From NCBI RefSeq assembly GCF_009720365.1, contig NZ_WBZD01000042.1:62001-126000 (forward strand): DNA of 64,000 nucleotides, in the 5' to 3' direction. Origin of the DNA: Catellatospora paridis. Lineage in GTDB: Bacteria > Actinomycetota > Actinomycetes > Mycobacteriales > Micromonosporaceae. The notes below the pieces were generated by a model. The model had not been told where the DNA came from and did not search any database. It worked only from the letters and a program-made list of their open reading frames with translations. How positions within the stretch are numbered: the first letter of the stretch is position 1; each line of letters opens with the position of its first letter. Shown piece by piece: positions 8,238-15,599 of the stretch. The translations under genes were made by a program, and so were the position numbers.

Positions 8238-9384
8238 CGCGGCCCTCAACGGGCTGTGGCCAGGCCTGCACCCATTCGCACAGGTCGCGCCACTGCTCGG
8301 CCAGCCCGTGCGGCACCTGCCCGATCGGGTCCTTGAAGAAGAAGGCCAGCTCCGGCAGCGGCCCGGACAGGCCCTGGGCGTGCGCCGCGGCGGTGAGCCG
8401 GGCCAGGTCCAGCACCAGCGGCGCGGCCAGCGCCGAGTCGCAGCCGTGCCAGGTGAACTCGAGCCGCATGCGGCTGCCGAGGAAGCCGCTGAAGGTGATG
8501 AGGTCCCAGGCGGTCTTCAGGTCGCCGATGTCGGGCACGTAGTCGATGCGGGTGTGCCCCTCCGGCTCGTAGCCCAGCGTCTCCCGCAGCACCCGCTGCT
8601 TGCTGGCGACCTTGGCCGCGTTGGCCTCCGGCCGGGCCAGCGTCGCGCCGTCGCCGCCGCCGAGCAGGTTGGTGCCCGACCAGGACCGCACCTGCAGGTT
8701 GCGCATGGCGAACATCGGCGCGAGCACCGACTTGAGCAGGGTCTCGCCGGTCTTGCCGTCGCTGCCCGCATACGGCACGCCGTGCCGCGCCGCGAGCTGG
8801 TCGAGCGCGGGCAGCCGGGCTCCGGTGGACGGGGTGAAGTCGACGTAGGAGCAGCCCGCGGTGAACGCGGCGTAGGCGTAGCGGGCGCTGGGCGGCAGCA
8901 CCTGCTCGTGGTGCAGCACCGCGGCGAGCGCGGCGGCGTCGGCGTGCGCCGGGTGGTCGGGCGGGATGGCTTCGGTCGAGGACACGTTCACCACGACGAC
9001 GCGGGCGAGCCCGTGGCGTTCGCGGAAGTCCACGAGGTCGGCGGCGATGCGGGCGATGGTGTCGTGCTGGGTGGGGCCGTCGGGCGCGTGCCGCACGTCG
9101 GGTTCGACGGCGGCCAGCTCGTCGGCGACGGCGGCGACCACCGCCGCGGGCAGCACGCCGGCCGCGACGAGCGAGTGCGCCTTCTTGACCAGCGCCACAC
9201 AGGACACGTCGTGGCCGCCGAAGACCAGATCGGACAGGGCCGGCAGCGCCGGGTGGCGCAGCGGGGGCAGTTCGGTGACACAGCCGATGGGATCGGCGAG
9301 CGAGGCCCGCACCGCCAGCGCGCCGACGATGCTGGTGACCGCGACCGAACCGCGGGCGCCGACGAGCCAGATACCAGTACGCAC
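8224..9384 (-). CDS. myo-inositol-1-phosphate synthase-like cyclase
   Basis: A 386-residue member of the inositol-3-phosphate synthase family, which converts glucose 6-phosphate to a cyclitol phosphate through NAD-dependent oxidation, aldol closure and reduction. Visible are an N-terminal Rossmann loop WLVGARGSVA, the segment VNVSSTEA, GSDGKTGETLLKSVLAP (equivalent to the GDD/K region of MIPS), SGTNLLGGGDG and FTWHGCDS. GTG 9384 has a strong AGGAGG site. It is the first gene of the ebo-type operon and occupies the cyclase slot held by the dehydroquinate-synthase-like EboD elsewhere. The exact product (inositol phosphate or another cyclitol) is not established. Confidence 0.85.
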   Translation of the reverse strand: MRTGIWLVGARGSVAVTSIVGALAVRASLADPIGCVTELPPLRHPALPALSDLVFGGHDVSCVALVKKAHSLVAAGVLPAAVVAAVADELAAVEPDVRHAPDGPTQHDTIARIAADLVDFRERHGLARVVVVNVSSTEAIPPDHPAHADAAALAAVLHHEQVLPPSARYAYAAFTAGCSYVDFTPSTGARLPALDQLAARHGVPYAGSDGKTGETLLKSVLAPMFAMRNLQVRSWSGTNLLGGGDGATLARPEANAAKVASKQRVLRETLGYEPEGHTRIDYVPDIGDLKTAWDLITFSGFLGSRMRLEFTWHGCDSALAAPLVLDLARLTAAAHAQGLSGPLPELAFFFKDPIGQVPHGLAEQWRDLCEWVQAWPQPVEGRDETA

Positions 9385-9805
9385 AGGACCTCCTGTAACG
9401 CGATCGTGGCGGTCATATTAAATCTAGATCTGCAAAAGTTTCTAGATGACGATCTGTACTTTTTTCTGATCTAGCAAAAGTTTCGTGCGAATGAGCAAAT
9501 CAGAGGGTCGCCGGGCCGAAAGTTGACGCGGCGACCTTCCCCCGCCGGACGAATTCCTATAGGATTCGACGTCGATAGATATCGGATCCGAGTTTCGGCG
9601 ACCGGCTCCGGTTCGCGGGTGAGAACCCGGGAATGCCGTCAGCAGGGGCGTGCCCGCGCCCCCGACCCGAGGACGCGTCATGTCTGGTCGCCGAACCCCC
9701 GCGTGGCCCTCGCCCGCGTGTACGGCCGTCCGGATCCGCGCGCCTCACGGCGTCCGCCGGTCCGACCCCGCCCACCGCGCTACCCTCATCGAAGGAGCGA
9801 GCCAC
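9385..9805. promoter_or_regulatory. divergent control region between ebo-type operon and ThuA gene
   Basis: This 421-base gap contains no convincing gene. The part next to the operon (9410-9490) is AT-rich. It carries two copies of GCAAAAGTTTC (9432-9442 and 9474-9484), exactly 42 bp or four helical turns apart, among TCTAGA-containing segments (9423-9448). On the thuA side the palindromic core TCCTATAGGA sits at 9555-9564, matching the site upstream of the GH95-like gene. The rest (9600-9790) is GC-rich with nothing recognisable. Operator function is inferred from symmetry, phasing and base composition. Confidence 0.55.
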
Positions 9806-10975
9806 ATGCGAAAACGCGTACTGTCCCTGGTCGCCGGCCTGGTCACGGTCCTGGCGACGACGCTGTTCGCGCCGGCGACCCCAGCGTCGGCCGCCCCGCT
9901 GACCAAGGTGCTGGTCTTCTCGAAGACCGCCGGCTTCCGCCACTCGTCCATCCCCAACGGCATCGCCGCGATCCAGGCGCTCGGCAGCGCCAACGGCTTC
10001 ACGGTGACCGCCACCGAGGACGCGAACCAGTTCACCGCGGCCAACCTGCCCCAGTTCCAGGCCGTGATCTGGCTGTCGACCACCGGTGACGTACTCAACG
10101 CGACCCAGCAGACCGCGTTCCAGAACTACATCGCGGCGGGCGGCGGCTACGTCGGCGTGCACGCCGCCGCCGACACCGAATACGACTGGCCCTGGTACGG
10201 CGGGCTGGTCGGGGCGTACTTCCACTCCCACCCCGCCATCCAGAACGCCCAGGTGCGGGTCGAAGCCCCGGTCAACGCCTCGACGGCACACCTGCCGACG
10301 GCCTGGACGCGCAGCGACGAGTGGTACAACTACCGCACCAACCCGCGCTCGGCCGCCCGCGTGCTGATGAACCTCAACGAGGGCAGCTACACCGGCGGCA
10401 ACATGGGCGACCACCCGATCACCTGGTGCGCCAACTACGGCGGCGGCCGGGCCTGGTACACCGGCCTCGGCCACACCGAGGCCAGCTACACCGACAGCAA
10501 CTTCACCCGCATGCTGCTCGGCGGCATCCAGATCGCCGCCGGAGCGGTCGCCGCCGACTGCTCCCCCGGCACGCCCCCGGCCCCCGGGATCAGCCTGCGC
10601 GCACGGGCCAACAACAAGTTCGTCACCGCCCCCAACGGCGGGGCGGGCGCGCTGATCGCCAGTGCCACCGCAGCCGGCACCGCCGAGCGGTTCGAGATGG
10701 TCGACCGGGGCGGCGGCAACATCGCACTGCGCGCCCTGGTCAACGCACGTTACGTCTGCGCGGACAACGCCGGCGCCAACCCGCTCATCGCCAACCGCAC
10801 CGCGGTCGGCGGCTGGGAGACCTTCGCACTGATCCGCAACTCCAACGGCTCGGTGAGTTTGCGGGCCCAGGCGAACGGGAAGTACGTCGTCGCAGAGAAC
10901 GGCGGCGCGGCGGCATTGATCGCCAACCGCACCTCGATCGGCCCGTGGGAACAGTTCGACCTGGTCAGCCCATAG
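9806..10975 (+). CDS. secreted ThuA-domain protein with fascin-like beta-trefoil
   Basis: A 389-residue secreted protein. ATG 9806 follows GAAGGAG at 9791-9797 and begins a signal peptide (MRKRVLSLVAGLVTVLATTL, cleavage after ASA near residue 30), so upstream in-frame starts are rejected. Residues about 32-245 are a ThuA-like domain (VLVFSKTAGFRHSSI; GGGYVGVHAAADTEYDW; GGRAWYTGLGH). Residues about 255-389 contain three LRA-type repeats (ISLRARANNKFVTA, IALRALVNARYVCA, VSLRAQANGKYVVA), as in fascin/actin-crosslinking beta-trefoils that often bind carbohydrate. ThuA domains are linked to sugar-ketone metabolism; the reaction here is unknown. Confidence 0.8.
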   Translation: MRKRVLSLVAGLVTVLATTLFAPATPASAAPLTKVLVFSKTAGFRHSSIPNGIAAIQALGSANGFTVTATEDANQFTAANLPQFQAVIWLSTTGDVLNATQQTAFQNYIAAGGGYVGVHAAADTEYDWPWYGGLVGAYFHSHPAIQNAQVRVEAPVNASTAHLPTAWTRSDEWYNYRTNPRSAARVLMNLNEGSYTGGNMGDHPITWCANYGGGRAWYTGLGHTEASYTDSNFTRMLLGGIQIAAGAVAADCSPGTPPAPGISLRARANNKFVTAPNGGAGALIASATAAGTAERFEMVDRGGGNIALRALVNARYVCADNAGANPLIANRTAVGGWETFALIRNSNGSVSLRAQANGKYVVAENGGAAALIANRTSIGPWEQFDLVSP

Positions 10976-10988
10976 TTTGGGGGGGTCA

Positions 10989-11013
10989 GGCCACCCGGTG
11001 AGACCGGGTGGCC
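10989..11013 (+). terminator. hairpin after the ThuA gene
   Basis: Perfect 11-bp stem GGCCACCCGGT / ACCGGGTGGCC with a 3-base loop, 14 bases after the stop. It has no U-tract, as is common in high-GC actinobacteria. Confidence 0.8.
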
Positions 11014-11113
11014 CGGCCCCGCTTTGGGATTTGTCACACAACTGTCATCGTTCGCAGGGTTATCTACGCGCTGGGTGGGGAATGGCTGCACTCACCGGCA
11101 AGGAGGTACCCAG

Positions 11114-11473
11114 GTGGAAGACATGGTCCCGGCGACCGCGGCACAGGCAGTGCCGCTGGTGGAAGTGCAGGTCAAGGGCGATCTGGATGCGCAGGCCGCA
11201 CCGGAGGTGAACCGCCTTCTCGAACAGGCGCTGGCACTGCGTCCCCAGCAGATCGTCGTCGACCTGGCCGACTGCGACACGATCGACGCGGCGGGCATCC
11301 TGCTGCTGATGGACGCCCACCGGCGTGCCGTGCGCGACGGCGGCAGCGTCGCGCTGCGCTCGCCGTCCGAGCAGGCCCGGCGCGCCCTGCGGCTGGCCAA
11401 GGTCGACCGGATCATGCAGCTGCTGCCGTATCCGAACGTGGCGCTGACCCCGGCCGGGCAGGTGGTCCTGTGA
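11114..11473 (+). CDS. STAS-domain protein (anti-sigma factor antagonist-like)
   Basis: A 119-residue single STAS domain. GTG 11114 is chosen because AGGAGG lies at 11101-11106, seven bases upstream; longer in-frame starts lack a site. The segment QQIVVDLADCDTIDAAGILLLMDAHRR aligns with the phosphorylation loop of SpoIIAA-type antagonists. The usual phosphoacceptor Ser/Thr position (D-S-S-G) reads D-A-A-G here, so classic kinase control is unlikely. Its stop overlaps the next start as GTGA, so it is co-translated with a GT20-like protein. Confidence 0.8.
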   Translation: MEDMVPATAAQAVPLVEVQVKGDLDAQAAPEVNRLLEQALALRPQQIVVDLADCDTIDAAGILLLMDAHRRAVRDGGSVALRSPSEQARRALRLAKVDRIMQLLPYPNVALTPAGQVVL

Positions 11474-12933
11474 CCGCGCGCTACGACCTGATCGTGGCCG
11501 GCGACCGGGTGCCCGCCGCCGACCCCGACGACAGCAGCGACCACGTGGACGTCGCGCTGGCGTCGCTGCGGCCGTTCGTGGCCGCGCACGGCGGGGCCTG
11601 GGCGGCCGTGCCCGACGGCACCAACCCGCCGGACGCCGACGCGCTGCACGTCGACGCCGACGGCGACGACGCGCGGATGGGCGCGGGGTTGCTGCGCGCG
11701 CTGTACCAGCACCAGCAGGCCGACTTCCCGCCTGGCTGGTTCGAGCCGTACGAGCAGGCCAACACCGCCATCGCCGACGCCGTGGCCGGATCCGCGGCGC
11801 TCGGCGGCACGGTCTGGGTGCACGGCCACCAGCTCCAGCTGCTGCCGCGTCTGCTGCGCCGGCGGCGGCCCGACCTCGCCACCGCCGTGCACCTGCACAC
11901 TGCCTTCCCGCCCGCGGAGTCGTTCGCGCGGCTGCCCGAGCACCGCGAGCTGCTGGCCGGGCTGCTCGGCGCGGACGTCGTCGCGCTGCCGCACGACCGC
12001 GCCGTGGACAACCTGCTCGACCTGGCCGGACGCGTGCACGGGCTGCCGGTGCGCGACAACCAGATCGCGGTGGGCAACCACCGGGTGCGGGTGCTGGCCT
12101 GCGCGCTGCCCGCCGACACCGGCGGCATGCGGCGGCTGGCCCGGCGGCCGCAGGTGCGCGAGCGCGCCGGACAGATCCGCGACGCGATGCGGGTCGGCGG
12201 GCCGGTGCTGCTGTCGATCGCCGGCTGGGATCCCGCCGACGCCGTCGAGCAGCGCCTGCACGCCTTCGATCGTTTCCTGGCCGAGCACCGGCCCGAGCCC
12301 GGCACGGTGGCGCTGCTGCACGTGGCGTGCGGCGACCCGCACACCCCGGACGAGCTGGACCAGCGCGAACGGGTGGACCGCCTGATCGCGAAGATCAACG
12401 GTACGCATGCCAGCGTCGGCCAGGCCGTCGTGCACTACGTACGCGACAACCCCGACCGCCGCGAGCTGGCCGCGCTGTACCTGGCCTGCGACGGGCTGCT
12501 GGCCACCCCCGTGCACCACGGCGCGGTGAACCCGGCGCACGAGTTCGTCGCGGCGCGCGGCGAGCGCGGCGCGACCGTCGTGCTCAGCGAGCTGACGAGC
12601 GACGCCGCGGACGTGCCCGGGGCGATCGTGGTCAACCCGCACGACACGGCCGCCTACGCCGAGGCCGTCGCGACGGCCGTGGGCCTGTGCGGTCCCGCGC
12701 CCCAGGCCGGTCCGGCGCCCGCAGAGCCGGGCCTGGACAGCTGGGCCCGGCACGTGCTCGCCGTGGTGCGCGCCCGGGCCTCGGTCGTGCCCGCCCAGGC
12801 GGGCGGCCGGCCGCGGCGGCTGCCCGCCACGCCCGCGCACACCCGCCCGACCGTCCCCGACCGTGTCGAGCACCTGGGCCCGACGCCGGGTGCCACGCCC
12901 GGACGCGCCGCGTCCCGGCCGGGCCGGACGTGA
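11470..12933 (+). CDS. GT20 (trehalose-6-phosphate synthase)-like protein, probably non-catalytic
   Basis: A 487-residue protein with the general plan of OtsA/GT20 GT-B glycosyltransferases: VWVHGHQLQLLPRLL followed by VHLHTAFPPAESFARLP, and a C-terminal DGLLATPVHHGAVNPAHEFVAA then IVVNPHDTAAYAEA. Key positions differ. OtsA has WVHDYHL where this has WVHGHQL, losing the glucose-phosphate-binding Asp. The R...K donor-phosphate segment (GRVDRxKG in family members) is replaced by SIAGWDPADAVEQ. GTG 11470 overlaps the STAS stop as GTGA. It may bind a sugar ligand as a regulator rather than transfer glucose (inference). Confidence 0.7.
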   Translation: MTARYDLIVAGDRVPAADPDDSSDHVDVALASLRPFVAAHGGAWAAVPDGTNPPDADALHVDADGDDARMGAGLLRALYQHQQADFPPGWFEPYEQANTAIADAVAGSAALGGTVWVHGHQLQLLPRLLRRRRPDLATAVHLHTAFPPAESFARLPEHRELLAGLLGADVVALPHDRAVDNLLDLAGRVHGLPVRDNQIAVGNHRVRVLACALPADTGGMRRLARRPQVRERAGQIRDAMRVGGPVLLSIAGWDPADAVEQRLHAFDRFLAEHRPEPGTVALLHVACGDPHTPDELDQRERVDRLIAKINGTHASVGQAVVHYVRDNPDRRELAALYLACDGLLATPVHHGAVNPAHEFVAARGERGATVVLSELTSDAADVPGAIVVNPHDTAAYAEAVATAVGLCGPAPQAGPAPAEPGLDSWARHVLAVVRARASVVPAQAGGRPRRLPATPAHTRPTVPDRVEHLGPTPGATPGRAASRPGRT

Positions 12934-12934
12934 T

Positions 12935-12967
12935 GTCCGCCGTCCGGGTGCGATCTGGACGGCGGAC
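12935..12967 (+). terminator. hairpin between GT20-like and ADP-ribosylglycohydrolase-like genes
   Basis: Perfect 11-bp inverted repeat GTCCGCCGTCC / GGACGGCGGAC with an 11-base loop, immediately after the GT20-like stop. It could attenuate or stabilise transcript between operon members rather than end it. Confidence 0.55.
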
Positions 12968-12994
12968 GGCAACGGGAAGGAAGACAGATCCGCC

Positions 12995-14038
12995 GTGACA
13001 CCGATGCTCGACCAGTCGCAACTGCTCCGCCGGGCGCACGGCTGCATGCTCATGGCAGCCCGGGCCGACCTGCTGGCCGCGCCGCTGCACGACGCCACCA
13101 TGCCGGATCCGGCACGGGTGGAGGCCGTGCTGCGCGGCCGGCGCGCCCGGCAGACGCAGCCCAGCGCGGCCGCCACCCAGCTGCTGATCCTCGCCGAGCA
13201 CCTGGGCCGGCACGCGGGCCGGGTGCATGACGACGCGCTCGCCCTGGAGCTGGCCCGGGAGTGGCCGGCGGACCGGCCCGAGCTGGCCGACACCGGCACG
13301 GCGCGGGTGCTGTCCGCGGTGCGCCGCGGCGTCCGCTGGTCGCAGGTGGCCCCGACGGTCCACGACGGACAGGGCAGCTTCGGCAGCGTCGCCGCGGTGC
13401 GGGCGGGCGCCGTGGGCCTGCTGCCCGACGCCGGTATGGGCACGGTCGCCGCCCTGGCCCGCCGTACGGCCGGGATCACGCACGCGCATCCGCTGGCCCG
13501 CGACGCGGCCGCCGCCACGGCGACCGCGGTGGCGCTCGCCGCGCGCGGGCAGCCGCTGGCGCCCGCCGACAAGTACCACTTCCTCGACCTGGTCACCGCG
13601 CAGCTGCGGACCAGCGAGTTCCGGGCCGCGCTCGGGGAGGTGCAGACGCTGGTCCGCCATCGCAGCGCCCCGGCCGACGCGGCCGCGACGGTCGGTTCCG
13701 GACGCACCGCGCTGCGCTGCGTGCCCGCCGCGCTGACGGCGTTCCTGCGCCACCCGGACGATCCGATCGCCGCCATCCGGTACGCGATGATGATGGGCGG
13801 GCAGGCCCGCACCGTGGCGACGATCGTCGGCGCGGTCAGCGGGGCCCGCCACCCGGAGCACAGCCTGGCCATGGCGGCCCGCCCCGACGTCACCCGGGGG
13901 TTGCGCATCCAGGCCGCCGCCGCGGCGCTGGCCCGGTTGGCGACCGGCCGCCGGGCGGGCGGGCTGCGGCGGGGCCGTCCCGAGGGCGGCCCCGCACCGC
14001 AGCTCAGCCCCAGTTCTGGCCGGCGGGCTGGCGGGTGA
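12995..14038 (+). CDS. ADP-ribosylglycohydrolase (DraG)-fold protein lacking metal ligands
   Basis: A 347-residue all-helical protein resembling the DraG/ADP-ribosylglycohydrolase family. It begins with RRAHGCMLMAARADLLAAPL, corresponding to the GDALG motif of active enzymes. GSFGSVAAVRAGAVGLL corresponds to the GNGAAMR region. GGQARTVATIVGAVSGA replaces the GGDTDTIAAI metal-binding site. The GDALG and DTD aspartates are mostly missing, so hydrolase activity is doubtful. GTG 12995 follows GGGAAGGAAG at 12974-12983. The 3' end overlaps the convergent AhpD-like gene by 35 bases. It is grouped with the STAS and GT20-like genes, separated by a hairpin. Confidence 0.65.
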   Translation: MTPMLDQSQLLRRAHGCMLMAARADLLAAPLHDATMPDPARVEAVLRGRRARQTQPSAAATQLLILAEHLGRHAGRVHDDALALELAREWPADRPELADTGTARVLSAVRRGVRWSQVAPTVHDGQGSFGSVAAVRAGAVGLLPDAGMGTVAALARRTAGITHAHPLARDAAAATATAVALAARGQPLAPADKYHFLDLVTAQLRTSEFRAALGEVQTLVRHRSAPADAAATVGSGRTALRCVPAALTAFLRHPDDPIAAIRYAMMMGGQARTVATIVGAVSGARHPEHSLAMAARPDVTRGLRIQAAAAALARLATGRRAGGLRRGRPEGGPAPQLSPSSGRRAGG

Positions 14039-14462
14039 CCGCGTTGATCCGGTTGAAGAAGTTGGTCGTCGCGATCCACAGCACCAGCGAGGCGAGTTCG
14101 GCCTCGCCGAAGTGCTTGGCGGCCGCCTCCCAGACCTGGTCCGGCACCGCGTCGCCCTTGTCGGCCAGCCGGGTGGCGTGCTCGGCGAGGTCCAGCGCGG
14201 CGCGTTCGGCCTCGGTGAAGTAGTCGGTCTCGCGCCAGGCCGCGACCGAGAACAGCCGCTCGTCGGTCTCGCCGGCCTGGCGCATGCCGCGCGCGCCGGA
14301 GTCGACGCACGCGCTGCAGCCGTTGATCTGGCTGGCCCGCAGGTGCACCAGGTCCAAGGTGGACTTGGCCAGGCCCGCGGAGTGGGCGGCCTTGTAGATC
14401 AGGTTGATGCCCTTCACGGCGTCCGGCAGCAGGGCGGCGGGGTTGGTCATCCGGGACTGCAT
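14004..14462 (-). CDS. AhpD-like carboxymuconolactone decarboxylase-family protein
   Basis: A 152-residue AhpD/CMD-fold protein with the peroxidatic-type CxxC in ASQINGCSACVDSGAR at about residues 43-58. Such proteins act as thiol-dependent peroxidases or reductases. ATG 14462 follows GGAGGAG with good spacing. It is divergent from an ECF41-type sigma gene. As known for ECF41, the neighbouring COE-type gene (carboxymuconolactone decarboxylase, oxidoreductase or epimerase) is usually the direct target, and an ECF41-type promoter lies 71-97 bases upstream of this start. Confidence 0.88.
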   Translation of the reverse strand: MQSRMTNPAALLPDAVKGINLIYKAAHSAGLAKSTLDLVHLRASQINGCSACVDSGARGMRQAGETDERLFSVAAWRETDYFTEAERAALDLAEHATRLADKGDAVPDQVWEAAAKHFGEAELASLVLWIATTNFFNRINAVTRQPAGQNWG

Positions 14463-14497
14463 GGCTTCTCCTCCATTAGGATCTTGCTCGCCGGGCC

Positions 14498-14524
14498 TGT
14501 CACATCGGCCCGATCTCGTTCGTC
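14498..14524 (+). promoter_or_regulatory. ECF41-type promoter for the sigma gene
   Basis: TGTCACA at 14498-14504, a 16-base spacer, then CGTC at 14521-14524. This matches the published ECF41 consensus (TGTCACA, about 16 bases, CGTC) as I recall it. Predicted transcription start near 14531 gives a leader of about 67 bases before the sigma start. Autoregulation is inferred. Confidence 0.75.
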
Positions 14525-14532
14525 ATCGGTAT

Positions 14533-14559
14533 GACGGGCCGCTTTCCGAAGATGTGACA
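14533..14559 (-). promoter_or_regulatory. ECF41-type promoter for the AhpD-like gene
   Basis: On the minus strand TGTCACA (14559-14553), a 16-base spacer, then CGTC (14536-14533), with predicted start near 14526. It has the same elements and spacing as the plus-strand promoter at 14498-14524. The two -10 elements lie 8 bases apart, facing past one another, so both promoters cannot be occupied at once. Confidence 0.75.
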
Positions 14560-14597
14560 GATGTGGCCTGGATCACGATTCAGGAGGTATGTACGAC

Positions 14598-15470
14598 ATG
14601 CACGAGCAGGACAGGCTGGCCGAGCGTTTCGAGCAGGACCGTGGACGGCTGCGTGCGGTGGCGCTGCGGATGCTCGGCTCCTCGGCCGAGGCCGACGACG
14701 CCGTACAGGAGGCCTGGCTGCGGCTGAGCCGCACCGACGTCGACGAGGTCGGCAACCTCAGCGGCTGGCTGACCACGGTCGTCGGCCGTATCTGCCTGGA
14801 CATGCTCCGCTCGCGCAGCACCCGGCGCGAGGACCTGCTCGACGACACCGCCGACGCCGACCTGCCGCCGCTCGCGGCGACAGGGGCCGACCCCGAGCAG
14901 GAGGCGGTGCTGGCCGACTCGGTCGGGCTCGCGCTGCTGGTCGTGCTCGACACGCTCTCCCCCGCCGAGCGGCTGGCGTTCGTGCTGCACGACATGTTCG
15001 CGGTGCCGTTCGACGAGCTCGCCCCGGTCATCGGCAAGTCCCCCGACGCGGCCCGGCAGCTGGCCAGCCGCGCCCGCCGCCGGGTGCAGGGGCAGGCCCC
15101 GACCGGCGACGTCGACCAGGCCCGCCGGCGCGAGATCGTCGAGGCGTTCCTGTCCGCCGCCCGCGAGGGCCGCTTCGAGGCCCTGCTCACCGTGCTCGAC
15201 CCCGACGTGGTGATGCGCGCCGACGCGACCGCCGTGGCGTACGGCTCCAAGGGCGAACTGCGCGGCGCGGACACCGTCGCCGGCTACTGGAACGGCATGG
15301 CCGCCGAGGCACGCACCGCGCTGCTCGACGGCGTCGTCAACGCGGTCTGGGCACCGGGCGGCAAGGTGCGCGTGGCGCTGGCCTTCACCGTCGTAGACGG
15401 CCGCATCGCCGCCATCGACCTCACCGCCGACCGCGACCGCCTCGCCGACCTCGACGTCGCGATCCTCTGA
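14598..15470 (+). CDS. ECF41/SigJ-type sigma factor with SnoaL-like C-terminal domain
   Basis: A 290-residue sigma factor. Region 2 includes RAVALRMLGSSAEADDAVQEAWLRL. Region 4 includes LSPAERLAFVLHDMFAVPFDELAPVIGKS then ARQLASRARRRVQ. A SnoaL-like extension (about residues 175-285) replaces an anti-sigma factor, as in ECF41. The DGGGR signature of canonical ECF41 extensions is not seen (RADATAVAYGSKGEL at that place), so it may be a related subgroup. ATG 14598 is preferred over 14589, because AGGAGG at 14582-14587 would touch the earlier codon. It lies head-to-head with the AhpD-like gene and probably controls both itself and that gene. Confidence 0.85.
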   Translation: MHEQDRLAERFEQDRGRLRAVALRMLGSSAEADDAVQEAWLRLSRTDVDEVGNLSGWLTTVVGRICLDMLRSRSTRREDLLDDTADADLPPLAATGADPEQEAVLADSVGLALLVVLDTLSPAERLAFVLHDMFAVPFDELAPVIGKSPDAARQLASRARRRVQGQAPTGDVDQARRREIVEAFLSAAREGRFEALLTVLDPDVVMRADATAVAYGSKGELRGADTVAGYWNGMAAEARTALLDGVVNAVWAPGGKVRVALAFTVVDGRIAAIDLTADRDRLADLDVAIL

Positions 15471-15487
15471 CCGGGCCGCCGCGCCGC

Positions 15488-15552
15488 AAGATCGTTGTCT
15501 GGTGTCGAAACGTGTGGTATCGCCGCGCATTTCGACACCAGACAGCGATCTT
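15488..15552. terminator. long inverted repeat between convergent genes
   Basis: Arms at 15488-15510 and 15530-15552 pair over 23 bp with a single T/G wobble around a 19-base loop. It sits between the ECF41-type gene (+) and the ECF42-type gene (-), as a bidirectional terminator would. Its length and very high arm identity also suit a small intergenic mobile or palindromic repeat family. Confidence 0.75.
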
Positions 15553-15599
15553 GGCCGGATGGTCGGAGCCAGGTACAGCCGGCCGGTGACGGAGGCGCG

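Noticed and set aside
11032..11054. TGTCACA upstream of the STAS gene as an ECF41-type promoter
   Set aside because: No CGTC occurs 16-17 bases downstream, so the -10 element is missing.
12632..13861. Minus-strand 409-residue frame across the GT20-like/DraG-like region
   Set aside because: Composition is Arg/Gly/Pro-rich with no domain, and both plus-strand genes have recognisable family plans and start signals.
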